The translations under genes and the position numbers were made by a program. DNA of 8,034 nt from an uncultured Oscillospiraceae bacterium (GTDB taxonomy: Bacteria; Bacillota; Clostridia; Oscillospirales; Acutalibacteraceae), in contig CAJUSM010000002.1 in assembly GCA_910588935.1 (NCBI GenBank), positions 58,912 to 66,945 of the forward strand. The letters run 5' to 3'. Positions 6,871 to 8,034 of the stretch are shown here, in pieces. Within the stretch, counting starts at the first letter, position 1. Each line of letters begins with the position of its first letter. Below the pieces are notes generated by a model. The model did no database searches and had not been told where the DNA came from. It was given only the letters and a program-made list of their open reading frames with translations.

Positions 6871-6880
6871 CTTCCTTCCT
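6871..6880 (-). promoter_or_regulatory. Ribosome binding site of the helicase loader gene
   Basis: On the - strand the run AGGAAGGAAG lies just upstream of the ATG at 6866; the AGGAAGG part leaves 7 nt of spacing. It sits inside the 25-nt gap after the stop of the DnaD-family gene, supporting co-transcription and separate initiation. Confidence 0.8.
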
Positions 6881-6891
6881 TTCTATATTGT

Positions 6892-7926
6892 TTACAGATT
6901 GTCAGGCAGGTCAAAGAAGCTCATGCTCTCCAGCTCTCCTATGTCGTAGCTTTTCGCAGTTTGCTCCTGAGGCTGTCCAGGAGCTTTTCCAGGCAGATCC
7001 TTATGTTCGGCAGTGTCCAATTCCTGTAGATTCCGAATATTCTGGCTGTTCCAGCGGCTTAGCACTTTGTCCATATAGGCGGCGCTGAATTTGCCAGTAT
7101 GGTCGGCACAGCGGTCATAGGCAGCAGAAAGCATTTCCTGAGAAAAATTCCAATCATACACCCAGCGGCAGGCAGCTTCTTCTTCCTTTTTGCTGGGGGA
7201 GCGCTTAGGGAGCCCGGCGGCAGAGGAAACCCGGCCCCAGGCTAGTTTCCGGCGGCTTAGATCCTGGAGCTTCTGTTCAGCCAACTCTATGGTGAAAACT
7301 CCGCTTTCTGCCCAATCCCTGGCCACAGAGTCGATATAGCTGGTACCGGTTTTTCCTACCTCTTGCGCATAGTGAAGGAGCATTACGGTAACCTCTACGG
7401 GCAATCCATAATCATCTACAATGGTTACTAAAAGGGTGCTCATAGCGGGAGAAATGGTTTTCCCCAAGGTGGCCTGGGCTTCCTGAATAAGAAATTGCAT
7501 TTCAGGGGCTTCTGCCATTCGGGCAGTAAGATGGCCGCTGTCCGGTCGTATCATTCGTTTTTTGGGGGGAAGGGCAGGCTTTTCCCCAGGAACTTGCATA
7601 TTTGTGGCCGATTCTGCTGCCGGCACAAGGGCGGGGGAAGAGGCGGTGGTAAGCTCTTCTCGCTGGGGCAGGGGGCGAAGCTCTCCAGAAGACTGGGCCA
7701 GTAAACCCTGGTCGGCCCAGTAGTCCAAGCTATCTAAGGCGGAGTCAAGGGACATCCCCAAGGCTTCCGCCATAGTTTCTGGCGAAAAGCTCTGGCCAGC
7801 GTGGCGAAGCATCCATAAGATGACTTGGAGCTGTTCTTTCCCAGCCAGTTTTAAGTGCCGGTCGGCCAGGGCGCAGGGAACAGCAAAAACCTGGTTCCAC
7901 ATACCAATATCTAAATTATAGTTCAT
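6892..7926 (-). CDS. DnaD/DnaB-family primosome protein with tandem C-terminal modules
   Basis: Likely a DNA-binding primosomal protein that recruits the helicase loader and helicase to origins or stalled forks. Residues ~1-85 resemble the DnaD N-terminal winged-helix domain (QLQVILWMLRHAG, then a recognition-like segment PETMAEALGMS and WADQGLL). A linker (~86-135) rich in Pro, Ala and Ser follows. Two helical modules of the DnaD C-terminal type follow, at ~143-220 and ~245-300, each ending in the family's Y-x7-W signature: YIDSVARDW (197-205) and YMDKVLSRW (284-292). The last ~45 residues are a low-complexity linker plus the acidic/aromatic end IGELESMSFFDLPDNL. Firmicute DnaD has one such C-terminal module and DnaB a duplicated one, so the layout is closer to DnaB by module number; a symbol is withheld. 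Length is 344 aa. Start is supported by AAGGAG 5 nt upstream. Co-oriented with the loader gene 25 nt downstream. Confidence 0.9.
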   Translation of the reverse strand: MNYNLDIGMWNQVFAVPCALADRHLKLAGKEQLQVILWMLRHAGQSFSPETMAEALGMSLDSALDSLDYWADQGLLAQSSGELRPLPQREELTTASSPALVPAAESATNMQVPGEKPALPPKKRMIRPDSGHLTARMAEAPEMQFLIQEAQATLGKTISPAMSTLLVTIVDDYGLPVEVTVMLLHYAQEVGKTGTSYIDSVARDWAESGVFTIELAEQKLQDLSRRKLAWGRVSSAAGLPKRSPSKKEEEAACRWVYDWNFSQEMLSAAYDRCADHTGKFSAAYMDKVLSRWNSQNIRNLQELDTAEHKDLPGKAPGQPQEQTAKSYDIGELESMSFFDLPDNL

Positions 7927-7930
7927 AATT

Positions 7931-7938
7931 TCTCCTTT
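7931..7938 (-). promoter_or_regulatory. Ribosome binding site of the DnaD-family gene
   Basis: AAAGGAGA on the - strand, its AAGGAG core about 5 nt before the ATG at 7926. It sets the start of the DnaD-family protein. Confidence 0.85.
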
Positions 7939-7956
7939 GCTTGGAGTTTGCCGGTA

Positions 7957-7973
7957 CTTTTGCAGAGCAAAAG
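7957..7973. repeat. Perfect inverted repeat in the DnaD-gene leader
   Basis: CTTTTGC and GCAAAAG, 7 bp each, around a 3-nt spacer, centred ~39 nt upstream of the start codon. It is flanked by a longer-range inverted repeat, GGAGTTT (7943-7949) with AAACTCC (7996-8002). It could be an operator or an RNA hairpin near the ribosome binding site; the sequence alone does not decide. No clear -35/-10 pair is visible around it. Confidence 0.45.
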
Positions 7974-8005
7974 GGGGCCGATTTGCGGACGAGGGAAACT
8001 CCTTG

Positions 8006-8031
8006 AGTAAAAAAGCGCCAGCTTTTTTACT
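8006..8031. terminator. Near-symmetrical A/T-flanked hairpin, candidate terminator upstream of the DnaD-family gene
   Basis: An 11-bp perfect stem, AGTAAAAAAGC (8006-8016) with GCTTTTTTACT (8021-8031), around the loop GCCA. Six A on one side and six T on the other make it look like an intrinsic terminator from either direction. Because the DnaD gene is read leftward, it most likely ends the preceding - strand gene outside the window, or acts as an attenuator in the operon leader. The G+C core is short (GC pairs only at the top), so efficiency may be moderate. Confidence 0.6.
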
Positions 8032-8034
8032 TGC

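Noticed and set aside
1..8034. tRNA, rRNA, CRISPR array, insertion sequence or prophage signals
   Set aside because: None seen: no regularly spaced repeats, no transposase or integrase motifs, and nearly all of the window is occupied by six housekeeping genes.

Overview
The window most likely comes from a low-to-mid GC Firmicute of class Clostridia, probably in or near the Oscillospiraceae/Ruminococcaceae. This rests on three things: a glgB-glgC-glgD-glgA cluster that includes the Firmicute-type GlgD subunit, clostridial-style DnaD and DnaC/DnaI helicase-loading proteins, and strong AGGAGG-like ribosome binding sites. The placement is by recognition only; no database search was run. TAA and TGA both act as stops, so the code is standard.

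Left part (1-5672, + strand): a glycogen biosynthesis operon. glgB (branching enzyme) enters from the left edge without its N-terminus. It is followed by glgC (ADP-glucose pyrophosphorylase), glgD (a GlgC-like subunit whose catalytic motifs have decayed) and glgA (glycogen synthase). The gaps are 88, about 52 and 38 nt, with no internal intrinsic terminator. Together the genes describe one pathway: GlgC, probably with GlgD as partner, makes ADP-glucose from glucose-1-phosphate and ATP; GlgA polymerises it into alpha-1,4-glucan; GlgB adds alpha-1,6 branches. A strong hairpin with U-tracts closes the operon at about 5687-5728. No glycogen phosphorylase gene follows glgA.

Middle (5673-5894, 222 nt): the largest gene-free stretch. 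It holds the terminator, an AT-rich segment with an imperfect inverted repeat, and a GC-rich segment centred on a perfect 12-bp palindrome. It looks like a possible dispersed intergenic element, but this cannot be shown from a single copy.

Right part (5895-7926, - strand): a two-gene primosome operon converging on the glycogen operon. A DnaD-family gene (N-terminal winged-helix-like region plus two YxxxxxxxW helical modules) lies 25 nt upstream of a dnaC/dnaI-type AAA+ helicase loader with a Cys-rich N-terminal motif. They are expected to deliver the replicative helicase to DNA. The leader of the DnaD gene (7927-8034) contains a near-symmetrical A/T-flanked hairpin that reads as an intrinsic terminator, plus further inverted repeats close to the ribosome binding site.

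Overall this is conserved housekeeping DNA. I found no convincing undescribed system. The points worth a second look are modest: a Lys-to-Ala change in the GlgA substrate-binding motif, a charged tail on GlgB, the degenerate GlgD, the intergenic palindromic region and the structured dnaD leader.
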